Positions 32,301 through 39,924 of a DNA stretch of 45,862 bases are shown piece after piece (position 1 is the stretch's first letter; every line of letters begins with the position of its first letter). This stretch comes from an uncultured Porphyromonadaceae bacterium. GTDB taxonomy: Bacteria; Bacteroidota; Bacteroidia; Bacteroidales; Muribaculaceae. The position numbers were made by a program, and so were the translations under genes. The notes beneath the pieces were generated by a model. That model searched no databases. It had not been told where the DNA came from and saw only the letters and a program-made list of their open reading frames with translations. Location of the stretch: positions 1 through 45,862 of the forward strand of contig UQLO01000025.1 in assembly GCA_900541865.1 (NCBI GenBank). Reading direction: 5' to 3'.

Positions 32301-33865
32301 TCAACGTTTACGTGAAAGAGCCCGCCGACGCAGACTGGACTCTGGTCAACAACGCCGTAGTAGCCGAACTCGGCGCCGAAAGCAGCTGGTGCGTCAACAC
32401 CCTCTCGCTCAGTGCTTATGCCAACAAGGTTGTTCAGGTACGCTTCGAGGCCGTTGTGAAGGCTTACAAGGTAACCACCCTTGATGCCATCAAGGTTGCC
32501 AACATGCTTGCCAACGACCTTGCCGCCCGCGAAATCTCGGCTCCCGTTGCCGTCACCGCAGGCACCGACTACACCGTTGACGTCACCGTGGCCAATGTGG
32601 GCACCTCCGACGCCACCGAGTTCTCCGTAGAGCTCTACGCCGACGGCCAACTCGCCGAGACCAAGACCGTGGCTTCGCTTGCTACCGGCAAGAGCACCGT
32701 CGTATCCTTCGCACGCTCCATGAGCGCCGTTGCTGAAGTATCGACCGTCTACACCGCCAAGGTTGTTTACGCAGTCGACGAAGATCTCGCCAACAACAAC
32801 AGCGACGAAGCTGCCGTGGCTCCCAAGTACTCCTCGCTTCCCGTCGTTGCCGATCTTGCCGGCACCGAAGGCGCTACAGGTGTCAAACTGACCTGGAGCG
32901 AACCCAACCTCGAAGGCGTGGGTGAAACCAAGACCGAAGACTTCGAAGCCAGCGCAGGCTGGGGTGCCGAAGTAGAAGGCTGGACCTTCATCGACGAGGA
33001 CGACGCACTTATCGGCGGCTTCCAGAACATGGAAATACCCAACTTCACTGCCGGCGAGTCCAAGGCTTCCTTCTTCGTATGGGATCAGGCCACTTCCGGC
33101 GGCAACTCCACCTTCGATGCCCACAGCGGCCAGAAGTATCTCGCAGCTCTCTTCCGCTACGACGACGGCACCACCAGCGACTGGGCCATCTCGCCCGCAC
33201 TGAGCGGCGCAGCCCAGACCATCAGCTTCTACGCCAAGTCCTACTCCTCCTCCTATCCCGAGAAGATAGAGGTTTACTACGGCAACGGCACCGAAGTTTC
33301 CGACTTCCCCGCCGCTAATCTGGTGAAGACGGTAAGCGCCGTTCCCGGCGACTGGACCCTGGTTGAGGCCCAACTCCCCGAAGGCGCCAACTACTTCGCT
33401 ATCCGCAGCTGCGCAACCGGTTCGTTCATGCTCATGATCGACGACGTTACCTATGAGGCCGGTGGTGGCACCGCCAACCTCTCCATCGTAGGCTACGACG
33501 TTTACCGCAACGGCGAGAAGCTCACCGCACAGCCCACCGGCGAATGTGAGTATGTCGACGCCAACGCCCCTGCCGGCTCCAACAAGTATCAGGTAGTGGT
33601 TGTCTACAACCGCGGTACCTCCGCTCCCGCTGCCGTTACCGTAGAGACCAGCGGTCTTGACAACATCGCAGCCGGCGTGAGCGTACGCACCGCCGACGGA
33701 TGCATCATCATCGCAGGCGCTGAAGGCCGCAACATCGCCGTCAACGCCGTTAACGGTGTAACCGTCTATGCCGGCGCCGGCGAAGCTACCACCCGCGTAG
33801 CCGTTGCCACCGGTGTTTACCTGGTTAAGGTCGACAACGCTGTGACCAAGGTTGTTGTTCGCTGA
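29342..33865 (+). CDS. Giant exported FN3/cleaved-adhesin protein with type IX-like C-terminal domain
   Basis: A 1507-aa exported protein with a signal peptide (about 1-24). It has a propeller-like region (about 95-340, STLNKIDKTTGAVTIVGNTG and AEVNLTTGQATELF), several FN3-like modules, and two cleaved-adhesin/choice-of-anchor J-like beta-sandwiches: about 540-700 and about 1200-1380 (TEDFEASAGWGAEVEGWTF). Another beta-sandwich lies near 900-1060 and a CARDB-like domain at about 1065-1155 (FSVELYADGQLAETKTVAS). The end, GVYLVKVDNAVTKVVVR, is a type IX-like tail. Surface adhesion or matrix function is likely from the modules, but no ligand can be named. It shares domain order with the 945-aa protein at 308 and follows the M6 protease. 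A classic terminator closes the gene. Confidence 0.88.
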   Translation: MRKILFWIFSAVLTAAGALSAQAAAPLAKRASGVQSELLQLAANPSSQAPSRVQTLQARTATQSLSFSRALRGQAALARPAVERVAPAGEAANLPNLHGFILYRSLEGSQYGLYKIVNGGTEFVFPTEKASNGSIEVNGVTYVTNYFSFFGYVFVSVYVYDEDGEEIASLDGNVDNLCFAQTIDPTTGIVYAITYNAEGNGIQLSTIEYTESAVTTTAIAPIDGNWNTLACDSQGQLYGISYEGETIDDSFVVTGSTLNKIDKTTGAVTIVGNTGMLPQYLSSGTIDAATDKMYWNVCAADESSILAEVNLTTGQATELFQFEYGDELMGMYVKAPAAADDAPAVPMNLTANFPEGSLSGTVTFDAPTTLFNGTAASGPLSYTLLVDGEVEAQGNTTFGATNITIPVEVSLPAEYKFVLTVANAAGNSPKAKTTVFIGHGAPNRPANVALEYSNGNLNLSWDAVTTTSDGGYIDADAVRYNVFDANDNKVADMIAVTSWSAPQAMPAELTTFQYSVQAVNAGLVSPKAKSNALTLGSIVPPYAESLIGSGGLPAGFAYIDANGDGKVWDMTTKGAKMTYNSSVAMDDYLVLPPIALEAGMLYDFSVEAFANSTTFPERMEILMGSAPTVAGLTTTLLPSTTINWNEDNAKTFTMTLAPETSGVYYIAIHGISDADMFALFVRNVSVSGAYTAAAPAACSDVTITPDATGLLKAAISFKAPSLNIGGSALDAITSITVKRNGEVVKSYGETAPGATLSFEDVAPASGDYVYSFQASNDGGNGTIYTAESVHIGFGVPADLTGVNMVEQGNTGAVTITWDAVTTDVNGLTYPNPVTYAVCEYGTSGWVPFVEGLTGTSYEFQAVAAGEQEFVQYAVFPFYEGENGLGMATDLLAVGTPYTSIDESFANGNLSYILGTGFSEGASWSIVDDSQYSDLTSYDGDNGFLSCSGNYLDNKSSIFTGKVDLTGMSNPGVSYATFVITAEDINEINVYVKEPADADWTLVNNAVVAELGAESSWCVNTLSLSAYANKVVQVRFEAVVKAYKVTTLDAIKVANMLANDLAAREISAPVAVTAGTDYTVDVTVANVGTSDATEFSVELYADGQLAETKTVASLATGKSTVVSFARSMSAVAEVSTVYTAKVVYAVDEDLANNNSDEAAVAPKYSSLPVVADLAGTEGATGVKLTWSEPNLEGVGETKTEDFEASAGWGAEVEGWTFIDEDDALIGGFQNMEIPNFTAGESKASFFVWDQATSGGNSTFDAHSGQKYLAALFRYDDGTTSDWAISPALSGAAQTISFYAKSYSSSYPEKIEVYYGNGTEVSDFPAANLVKTVSAVPGDWTLVEAQLPEGANYFAIRSCATGSFMLMIDDVTYEAGGGTANLSIVGYDVYRNGEKLTAQPTGECEYVDANAPAGSNKYQVVVVYNRGTSAPAAVTVETSGLDNIAAGVSVRTADGCIIIAGAEGRNIAVNAVNGVTVYAGAGEATTRVAVATGVYLVKVDNAVTKVVVR

Positions 33866-33888
33866 ACATAACCCCACCTTATAATCCA

Positions 33889-33920
33889 AGCGCCTCCGGA
33901 GTGTCCGGGGGCGCTTTTTT
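33889..33920 (+). terminator. Strong terminator after the 1507-aa protein gene
   Basis: AGCGCCTCCGGA (33889-33900) pairs with TCCGGGGGCGCT (33904-33915), one G-U pair, 3-nt loop, followed by a T-run. Confidence 0.9.
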
Positions 33921-33937
33921 ATTCGCCGCTTTTTTAT

Positions 33938-33945
33938 TAACTTTG
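33938..33945 (+). promoter_or_regulatory. -7 box of the antiporter gene
   Basis: TAACTTTG matches the consensus and ends 7 nt before the ATG at 33953, so the message would have almost no leader. No good -33 element is seen, since the T-run and stem of the terminator occupy that space. Confidence 0.5.
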
Positions 33946-33952
33946 CGGACGC

Positions 33953-35434
33953 ATGGAGAACTATATAACGAGCGAAAATATACTGCTTGTCGGGGCACTG
34001 TTGCTTGGCGCCGGCGTGATGATCGGCAAATGGAGCTACCGGTTGGGGCTGCCCATACTTCTGATTTTCCTTCTGGTGGGCATGGGCTTCGGCACCGACG
34101 GCCTTGGGCTGCAGTTCAGCGACATGCACACGGCTCAGTTCATCGGCATGATAGCCCTGTGTGTCATACTCTTTTCGGGCGGCATGGACACCAAAATATC
34201 GGCCATCCGCCCGGTGCTTGCTCCGGGGCTGCTGCTTGCCACCGTCGGCGTGCTGCTGACAGCTTCGCTGACGGGTCTTTTCGTGTGGTGGCTCTCGGGG
34301 ATGAGTTGGACCAACATCCATTTCGCGCTCATACCGAGTCTCTTGCTGGCAGCCACTATGTCGAGTACGGATTCGGCGTCGGTCTTCGGCATCCTTGGCA
34401 CACAGAAAGTGCATCTCAAGCAGAATTTGCGGCCCATGCTGGAGCTTGAAAGCGGCTCCAACGACCCTATGGCATATATGCTGACCATAATACTCATCGA
34501 AACCATCACCATGGGCTCCGACCTGAGCGTGAGCCGCCTGCTGGTTGAGGTAGTGGTACAGTTCGCCATCGGCGGAGCGGCCGGTTACTGCATGGGCAAG
34601 GCCACGGTGTGGCTCGTCGGTGCATACCGGCGCGTCAGCGGCTCCGACCGGGAGGACGCCGACCAGGCCTCGTCGATGGTGTCGATTCTGATACTGGCGG
34701 GCATGTTCTTCACCTTCGCCGCCACCACGCAGCTGCAGGGCAACGGCTATCTTGCCGTCTACGTGGCCGGAATCATGGTTGGCAACGCGTCCCTGCCGGG
34801 CAAGCGGGGCATAAGCCGCTTCCTGTCGGGCATGACTTGGCTGGCGCAGATTATAGTATTCCTCATGTTAGGGCTTTTGGTCAATCCCCACGAGCTGCTC
34901 CATGTAGCGCCCGTGGCCCTTCTGATCGGCGCCTTTATGATACTCGTAGCTCGTCCGGCAAGCGTCTTCGTGAGCCTGCTTCCGGTGCGACGGCTCACCG
35001 TTCGCGCCCGCTGCCTGGTGTCGTGGGTAGGTCTTCGAGGTGCTGTTCCTATTATCTTCGCCACCTACCCCGTAGTTGCCCAAATAGAAGGCGCGCGCCA
35101 GATGTTCAACATCGTCTTCTTCGTCACCCTGCTCTCGCTTCTGGTGCAGGGCACCACAATAGTACGAGCGGCCAAACTGCTGCGGCTCACCGACAAAGCA
35201 CCCCGCGAAGCCGATTTCGACGTTGAGCTTGGCGAAAAGATGCCGACTTCGCTCGAAACCCTCGTGCTCACCCGGGAGCACCTCGCCGGCGGAAACACCC
35301 TGCGCGAGCTGAGCCTGCCGACGGGGTCGCTGGTGATGATGATACGCCGTGAGGGCCGCTATATAGTGCCCAACGGCCGGGTGACCCTGCTGCCCGGCGA
35401 CGCCCTGCTCATCATCAGGGAGCAGGACGCCTGA
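33953..35434 (+). CDS. CPA1-family potassium/proton antiporter (NhaP2/CvrA-like)
   Basis: A 493-aa inner-membrane antiporter with about 12 hydrophobic segments between residues 10 and 395. STDSASVFGILG (D140) and LESGSNDPMAYML (N170-D171) are the conserved ion-path motifs of the cation:proton antiporter 1 family. The C-terminal 85 residues (LETLVLTREHLAGGNTLRELSLPTG ... GDALLIIREQDA) form a TrkA-C/RCK-C regulatory domain, the layout of NhaP2/CvrA proteins that export K+ or Na+ in exchange for protons. Ion preference cannot be read from the sequence. It stands alone between a terminator and a repeat remnant. Confidence 0.92.
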   Translation: MENYITSENILLVGALLLGAGVMIGKWSYRLGLPILLIFLLVGMGFGTDGLGLQFSDMHTAQFIGMIALCVILFSGGMDTKISAIRPVLAPGLLLATVGVLLTASLTGLFVWWLSGMSWTNIHFALIPSLLLAATMSSTDSASVFGILGTQKVHLKQNLRPMLELESGSNDPMAYMLTIILIETITMGSDLSVSRLLVEVVVQFAIGGAAGYCMGKATVWLVGAYRRVSGSDREDADQASSMVSILILAGMFFTFAATTQLQGNGYLAVYVAGIMVGNASLPGKRGISRFLSGMTWLAQIIVFLMLGLLVNPHELLHVAPVALLIGAFMILVARPASVFVSLLPVRRLTVRARCLVSWVGLRGAVPIIFATYPVVAQIEGARQMFNIVFFVTLLSLLVQGTTIVRAAKLLRLTDKAPREADFDVELGEKMPTSLETLVLTREHLAGGNTLRELSLPTGSLVMMIRREGRYIVPNGRVTLLPGDALLIIREQDA

Positions 35435-35439
35435 AGATA

Positions 35440-35545
35440 TTGAAAAATAGCTTGGGGCACCGGATTCCCTTCGGGAGGGGCGAGGGCTGAACCCCTCGGT
35501 CCATACGTTTGCGAGCCTTTCGGCGGCTTGCGGGGGGGGTGGTCT
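35440..35545. repeat. Remnant of the dispersed hairpin repeat
   Basis: Contains short palindromic pieces (TCCC-TTC-GGGA near 35466, CGAGGG/CCCTCG near 35481-35498). At 35511-35541 it has CGTTTGCGAGCCTTTCGGCGGCTTGCGG, written here as a degenerate copy of the TGTTTGC...CCTTTCGCGGCTTG module seen at 25567 and 45247. Confidence 0.55.
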
Positions 35546-35570
35546 TAACAAAAATTACCTTTTTTTGAGT

Positions 35571-35602
35571 ATTGCGTACAAATGGGGGCGGCAGTAATTT
35601 TG
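35571..35602 (+). promoter_or_regulatory. Promoter of the imelysin/di-heme operon
   Basis: ATTG (35571-35574) and TAATTTTG (35595-35602) are separated by 20 nt. The ATG of the porin-like gene is 28 nt downstream. No iron-box (Fur) palindrome was recognised with confidence. Confidence 0.7.
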
Positions 35603-35630
35603 CAGCGTAAAAACCGATCAACACATTTCA

Positions 35631-36875
35631 ATGATTCAGAAGCTCAAAGTACTTGGCGCAGCCCTTGTTGCGGGCACGCTTGCCTCCGCCGCCCAGTTAA
35701 CTATAGGCGGTTACGGCGAGGCCGTTTACTCCCACAATTTCTATTCCGACGCCTGGAACAGGTATAAAAATCCGCAGAATTTCACGGGAGAGAGCCATTC
35801 GCGCGTGGATTTGCCCCATGTAGTAATCTATTTAGGGTATGACTTCGGCAATGGCTGGAGCATGGGTTCGGAGATAGAGTTCGAGCACGGCGGCGTTGAA
35901 GCAGCCGTCGAAATGGAAGACGACGAAGGCGGCGAATACGAAACCGAGGTTGAACGCGGCGGCGAAGTCGCTCTGGAGCAGTTCTGGCTCAACAAGCGCT
36001 TCTGCGGCGCCCTCAACGTCCGTCTGGGACATATGGTTGTCCCGGTGGGCTCTACCAACCGGGCTCATATGCCGACCGAGTTCTTCGGCGTGTACCGCCC
36101 CGTAGGCGATGCAACCATCATTCCGTGCACCTGGCACGAAACGGGCATCTCCCTTTGGGGTAGCGCCGGCGACTGGCACTACGAGGCTATGCTCGTGCCG
36201 GGTCTGGACTCCGACCGCTTCGGCCGCGACAAATGGGTTGGCACCGGTTCCGGCAGCCCCTATGAGTTCAAGATAGCCAACGCGCTGGCCGGTGCGGCCC
36301 GCGTGGACTGGACGGGCGTCAAGGGCCTTCGTCTGGGCATCAGCGGCTATGTCGGCAATACTTTCAGCAATACTCTGAGCCACCCCAACGACAAATGGGG
36401 CGACGTAAAGGGCACCCTTGCCATCGGCTCTTTCGACTTCGACTACACCGGCTATAACTTCATAGCTCGCGGCGGCATCATCTACGGCCACCTCAGCGAC
36501 GCCGACCGCATCACCGCCTATAATAAAGGCATGCGCAACGATTCGCCCGCCAAGAAGACCAACGTTGCCTCCTCGGCAATCTCCATCGGCATCGAGGCCG
36601 GCTACAATATCTTCGCTCCCCTGAAGGTGCAGGGCCAGAAGCTCTACGTGTTCGGCCGCTACGACTACTACGACTCGATGAAGAGCATGGCCGGCGACCT
36701 GCTGCGCTACGACTGGACGCGGCGCACCCGCATAGCAGCCGGCGTGAACTACTTCCCGCTGCGCGACATCGTCATCAAGGGCGAATACTCCATCGGTCTG
36801 CTGCCCAAACCCTACAACAACGAGCCGGCAATCTCCCTCGGTGTGGCCTACGCCGGCTTCTTCACACGCAAATAA
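35631..36875 (+). CDS. Outer-membrane beta-barrel porin-like protein of the imelysin operon
   Basis: A 414-aa exported protein. The signal peptide (about 1-20, ending ASAAQ) is followed by alternating beta strands with aromatic girdles (LTIGGYGEAVYSHNFY, HVVIYLGYDFGNGWSMGSEIEFEHGG, WLNKRFCGALNVRLGHMVVPVG) and a last strand ISLGVAYAGFFTRK. This fits an outer-membrane barrel of about 16 strands. An acidic loop (MEDDEGGEYETEVERGG) near residue 90 may face outwards. Porin-like proteins of this kind often stand next to imelysin genes in Bacteroidetes; the solute is unknown, but iron or heme compounds are suggested by the neighbours. The imelysin gene starts 18 nt downstream. Confidence 0.82.
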   Translation: MIQKLKVLGAALVAGTLASAAQLTIGGYGEAVYSHNFYSDAWNRYKNPQNFTGESHSRVDLPHVVIYLGYDFGNGWSMGSEIEFEHGGVEAAVEMEDDEGGEYETEVERGGEVALEQFWLNKRFCGALNVRLGHMVVPVGSTNRAHMPTEFFGVYRPVGDATIIPCTWHETGISLWGSAGDWHYEAMLVPGLDSDRFGRDKWVGTGSGSPYEFKIANALAGAARVDWTGVKGLRLGISGYVGNTFSNTLSHPNDKWGDVKGTLAIGSFDFDYTGYNFIARGGIIYGHLSDADRITAYNKGMRNDSPAKKTNVASSAISIGIEAGYNIFAPLKVQGQKLYVFGRYDYYDSMKSMAGDLLRYDWTRRTRIAAGVNYFPLRDIVIKGEYSIGLLPKPYNNEPAISLGVAYAGFFTRK

Positions 36876-36893
36876 ACCAATCAACGCATAAAA

Positions 36894-38126
36894 ATGAAAA
36901 AATTCATTTACTCCATTGCGGCAGCAGCCCTCGTGCTGGGCTTCTCCGCTTGCTCCGACAACGACGATCCCAAGCCCGAACCCTCCGTTGAACCGGACGC
37001 TACCGAAACCGCCTTCAAGGGCATCATCGAAGACTACGTAAACAACAGCGTGGTGCCCACCTACCGCGGTCTGGCCGACGCTTCCATCAAGCTGGCCGAC
37101 GTGTGCGACCGCATGTGCAACGGCGGTGTTGAGAACCTCACCCCGGCAATGATCGAAGAAGCCGGCAAGAACTGGATTGAGGCCCGCCGCTACTGGGAGC
37201 TCTCCGAGGCATGGCTCTTCGGTGCCGCCGCCGACTACGACATCGACCCCCATATCGACACCTGGCCCCTTGACAAGGCCGCCATGGAGGCTATGCTCTC
37301 CAACCCCGGCCAGATGGCCCAGATGAGCGACCGCGATGCCGCCGGCGAATACGTAGGCTCCTCCCTCGGCCAGGGTCTGCTCGGCTTCCACGCCATCGAA
37401 TACATGATTTTCGAACCGGCCAACGCCACTACCACCACCACGAGCCCGCGCCCCGTGAGCCGCTTCACCCAGAACGAGCTCTACTACCTTGCCGCCGTTG
37501 CCGACGACCTTCGCAACTGCTGCGTACGCCTTGAGGCTTCGTGGGCCGACGAGGGCAGCGTTTCCGCCGCCAAACTCGCCATCCTCGACGACGCCGAGCT
37601 CAGCTACGACCACAACTACGGCGCTTATATGAAAGAAGCCGGCGAACGTGGCTCCATCTACGTGAACTACGCTTCCGCTATCCAGGACCTCATCGTGGGC
37701 GCACAGGACATCGCCGACGAAGTTGGCAACCAGAAAATCGGCCGCCCCTGCGGTTCCGGTCTCGAGGCTGACCCCGACTACATCGAGAGCCCCTATGCCC
37801 TGAACTCCATCACCGACTTCATCGACAACATCCGCTCGGTGCGCCACGCCTACATGGGCTACCAGGCCGTTGCCGGCGAAACCGAAAACTACATCAAACC
37901 CAGCACCCGCACCCTCAGCGGCTACATCGCCACTGTGGACGCCGAGCTCGACAGCCGCATCCGCGCCGCTATCGACCGCGCCCAGAACTCCATCGCCGCC
38001 ATGCGCGAGCCCTTCGCCACCACCAGCGCCGATGCTTCGATGCACGATGTGAACTTCGAGGCCATCGCCGCCTGCAACGCCCTCGTCGACGTGCTCGACG
38101 AAGCAATCGACCTGATTACAAAATAA
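36894..38126 (+). CDS. Imelysin-family (peptidase M75-like) lipoprotein
   Basis: A 410-aa lipoprotein: signal peptide ending in the lipobox FSAC (Cys20), then a Pro/Glu linker. The imelysin domain (about 40-405) is an all-helical bundle, with NNSVVPTYRGLADASIKLADVCDRM at the start and the family GxHxxE motif G164-F-H166-A-I-E169 (GLLGFHAIEYMIF). Imelysin-like proteins are linked to iron uptake; proteolysis has not been confirmed for most of them, and metal binding through the GxHxxE site is suspected. It is the second gene of the operon, between the porin-like protein and the di-heme protein, with a large hairpin after its stop. Confidence 0.93.
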   Translation: MKKFIYSIAAAALVLGFSACSDNDDPKPEPSVEPDATETAFKGIIEDYVNNSVVPTYRGLADASIKLADVCDRMCNGGVENLTPAMIEEAGKNWIEARRYWELSEAWLFGAAADYDIDPHIDTWPLDKAAMEAMLSNPGQMAQMSDRDAAGEYVGSSLGQGLLGFHAIEYMIFEPANATTTTTSPRPVSRFTQNELYYLAAVADDLRNCCVRLEASWADEGSVSAAKLAILDDAELSYDHNYGAYMKEAGERGSIYVNYASAIQDLIVGAQDIADEVGNQKIGRPCGSGLEADPDYIESPYALNSITDFIDNIRSVRHAYMGYQAVAGETENYIKPSTRTLSGYIATVDAELDSRIRAAIDRAQNSIAAMREPFATTSADASMHDVNFEAIAACNALVDVLDEAIDLITK

Positions 38127-38128
38127 AA

Positions 38129-38190
38129 TACCGGTTTTTACACACTCCGGAGCCGGACCGGGCCGCAAGGGCCGGCCCGGCTCACCGGTA
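38129..38190 (+). promoter_or_regulatory. Large GC hairpin between imelysin and di-heme genes
   Basis: GAGCCGGACCGGGCC (38150-38164) and GGGCCGGCCCGGCTC (38169-38183) pair imperfectly over a GCAA loop, with outer arms TACCGG (38129-38134) and CCGGTA (38185-38190). There is no T-run and no new promoter follows clearly, so partial termination or mRNA stabilisation is more likely than a full stop. Confidence 0.55.
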
Positions 38191-38237
38191 ACCGGAAACC
38201 ACCAAATGCATTCATCAGAAACCCACCCCATTAAAGT

Positions 38238-39902
38238 ATGACAAAATTCCACATTTACGCTCTGATAGGCGCCGCAGCCCTCACGGCAGGCTCCTGCTCG
38301 GACGACAACAAGGTGACCCCGACGCCCGATCCGGAAACAACCGAAAAACCGGCATGGTACTACGCCGGCGGCCAACTTGGCACATCCTATATCACAACTT
38401 CGGCCTGCTTCGAGCAGCCCACCCGCTCCATTGAGGAGAACGGTATGATTACATCGTTCAAGCGCGGCGAGCAGCTCTTCGAGAAGAACTACCTGAGCAA
38501 TACCGCCGGCGTACGCTCCGGCCTGGGCCCCACATATATCCGCACATCGTGCATACAGTGCCATCCGGGCTATGGCCACGGCAAGAGTCAGCCCGACGGT
38601 GCTTTCAACACCAACGGCGCCGGCAACGGCTATCTCCTGGTTGTTTTCAACCCCGCCACCCAGGGCTATGTGAACTGGCTGGCCGGCATGCCCCAGGGCC
38701 ACGCTGTGGCTCCCTTCAAAGCACCGCTCGACGAGAGCAAGGTGATGATAAAATGGCATGAATACACCGACGCCTCCGGCAACCGCTTCCCCGACGGCGA
38801 AACATATTCGCTGCGCTATCCGGAGGTTACCTTCCCGCGCGACGCCGTCTATGCCTACAATCAGGGCGAGCTCACCGCCGAGCAGATGGGCGACTACGAC
38901 GTGCGCCTCGAAGTCACCATCGGCATCTACGGCACGGGCCTGCTCGATGCCATCACCGACGAGGACCTGCTTGCCCAGTATCAGAAGGAAGAAAACGACG
39001 GCTATATGAAGAACGGCCTCAACACCGCCATCTTCCAGGGCGGAAATTGGACGGGTATGTACACATCCAAGGAGGCATCGTCCGACGGCCGCAAGTATCC
39101 CTTCCGCTATACCTATGCCCTGAGCCGCGGCCCGCTGCAGGATGCAGCCGGCGCCAACGCCTACTGGAACATCACCAACGTGACCCGCTCCGACCGCCGC
39201 TACCACTATAAGGACGCCGGCGGCTACTACGCCCGCGCCGCCGCCGCCGACCCCGAGGTGCAGGCAGCCTTCGCCGACTACATAGCCGGCATCGACCCCG
39301 AGCGCACACACCCCGAATGGTTCACCGAGGATGCCGAGCAGAACATTCTTGCTTACCTCAACTCCACCACCCTTCCCGCCGAGGCTTCCGACCAGGACTA
39401 CATCGACCTTATGGTATGGCACCGCGGTCTGGCCGTGCCGGCTGTTCGCGGCATCGACAATCCCGATGTTGTCCGCGGCAAGGAGGTTTTCGAAGAAATC
39501 GGCTGCGCCTACTGCCACCGTCCCAGCTGGACAACGGGCAGCGACGTGGTTCGCGACCCGGCTCAGTTCTTCAACGGCACCGCCGGCCGCGAGCTGCCCC
39601 GCTATCCCAACCAGACCATCTGGCCCTACACCGATATGGTGCAGCATAAACTGATGATGGTCAACGACATCCGCAACGGCTGGTGTCGTACCACCCCGCT
39701 GTGGGGTCGCGGACTGCACCGCATGGCCACCGGCAGCGCCTACGACGACCGTCTGCACGACTGCCGCGCCCGCACTACCCTTGAGGCCATTATGTGGCAC
39801 GGCACCAGCACCGAGTCCGATGCCTATGAGTGCACCGAGAAGTTCCGCGCCCTTCCCAAGGCCGACCGCGACGCCGTGGTTGCCTTCCTGGACGCAATCT
39901 AA
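38238..39902 (+). CDS. Di-heme oxidoreductase lipoprotein (thiol oxidoreductase/DUF1111 type)
   Basis: A 554-aa lipoprotein (lipobox TAGSC, Cys20) with two c-type heme-binding motifs: C105-I-Q-C108-H109 and C423-A-Y-C426-H427. The wide spacing, the motif RTSCIQCHPGYGHG, and the C-terminal LWGRGLHRMATGSAYDDRLHDCRARTTLEAIMWHG match the di-heme family once called thiol oxidoreductase, distantly related to cytochrome c peroxidase/MauG. Its reaction is not established. In Proteobacteria this family occurs beside imelysin genes, as here. The hemes must be attached covalently in the periplasm, and the next gene, 22 nt away, encodes the attachment machinery. Confidence 0.92.
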   Translation: MTKFHIYALIGAAALTAGSCSDDNKVTPTPDPETTEKPAWYYAGGQLGTSYITTSACFEQPTRSIEENGMITSFKRGEQLFEKNYLSNTAGVRSGLGPTYIRTSCIQCHPGYGHGKSQPDGAFNTNGAGNGYLLVVFNPATQGYVNWLAGMPQGHAVAPFKAPLDESKVMIKWHEYTDASGNRFPDGETYSLRYPEVTFPRDAVYAYNQGELTAEQMGDYDVRLEVTIGIYGTGLLDAITDEDLLAQYQKEENDGYMKNGLNTAIFQGGNWTGMYTSKEASSDGRKYPFRYTYALSRGPLQDAAGANAYWNITNVTRSDRRYHYKDAGGYYARAAAADPEVQAAFADYIAGIDPERTHPEWFTEDAEQNILAYLNSTTLPAEASDQDYIDLMVWHRGLAVPAVRGIDNPDVVRGKEVFEEIGCAYCHRPSWTTGSDVVRDPAQFFNGTAGRELPRYPNQTIWPYTDMVQHKLMMVNDIRNGWCRTTPLWGRGLHRMATGSAYDDRLHDCRARTTLEAIMWHGTSTESDAYECTEKFRALPKADRDAVVAFLDAI

Positions 39903-39924
39903 GAAAAACAGGTTTCTTACATAG

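Noticed and set aside
29741..34414. A 1557-codon open frame on the minus strand across the 1507-aa protein gene
   Set aside because: It is antisense to a well-supported gene, and its translation is low-complexity Gly/Val/Ala-rich sequence without domains. Long antisense frames arise from the GC-rich, C-ending codon bias of the real gene.
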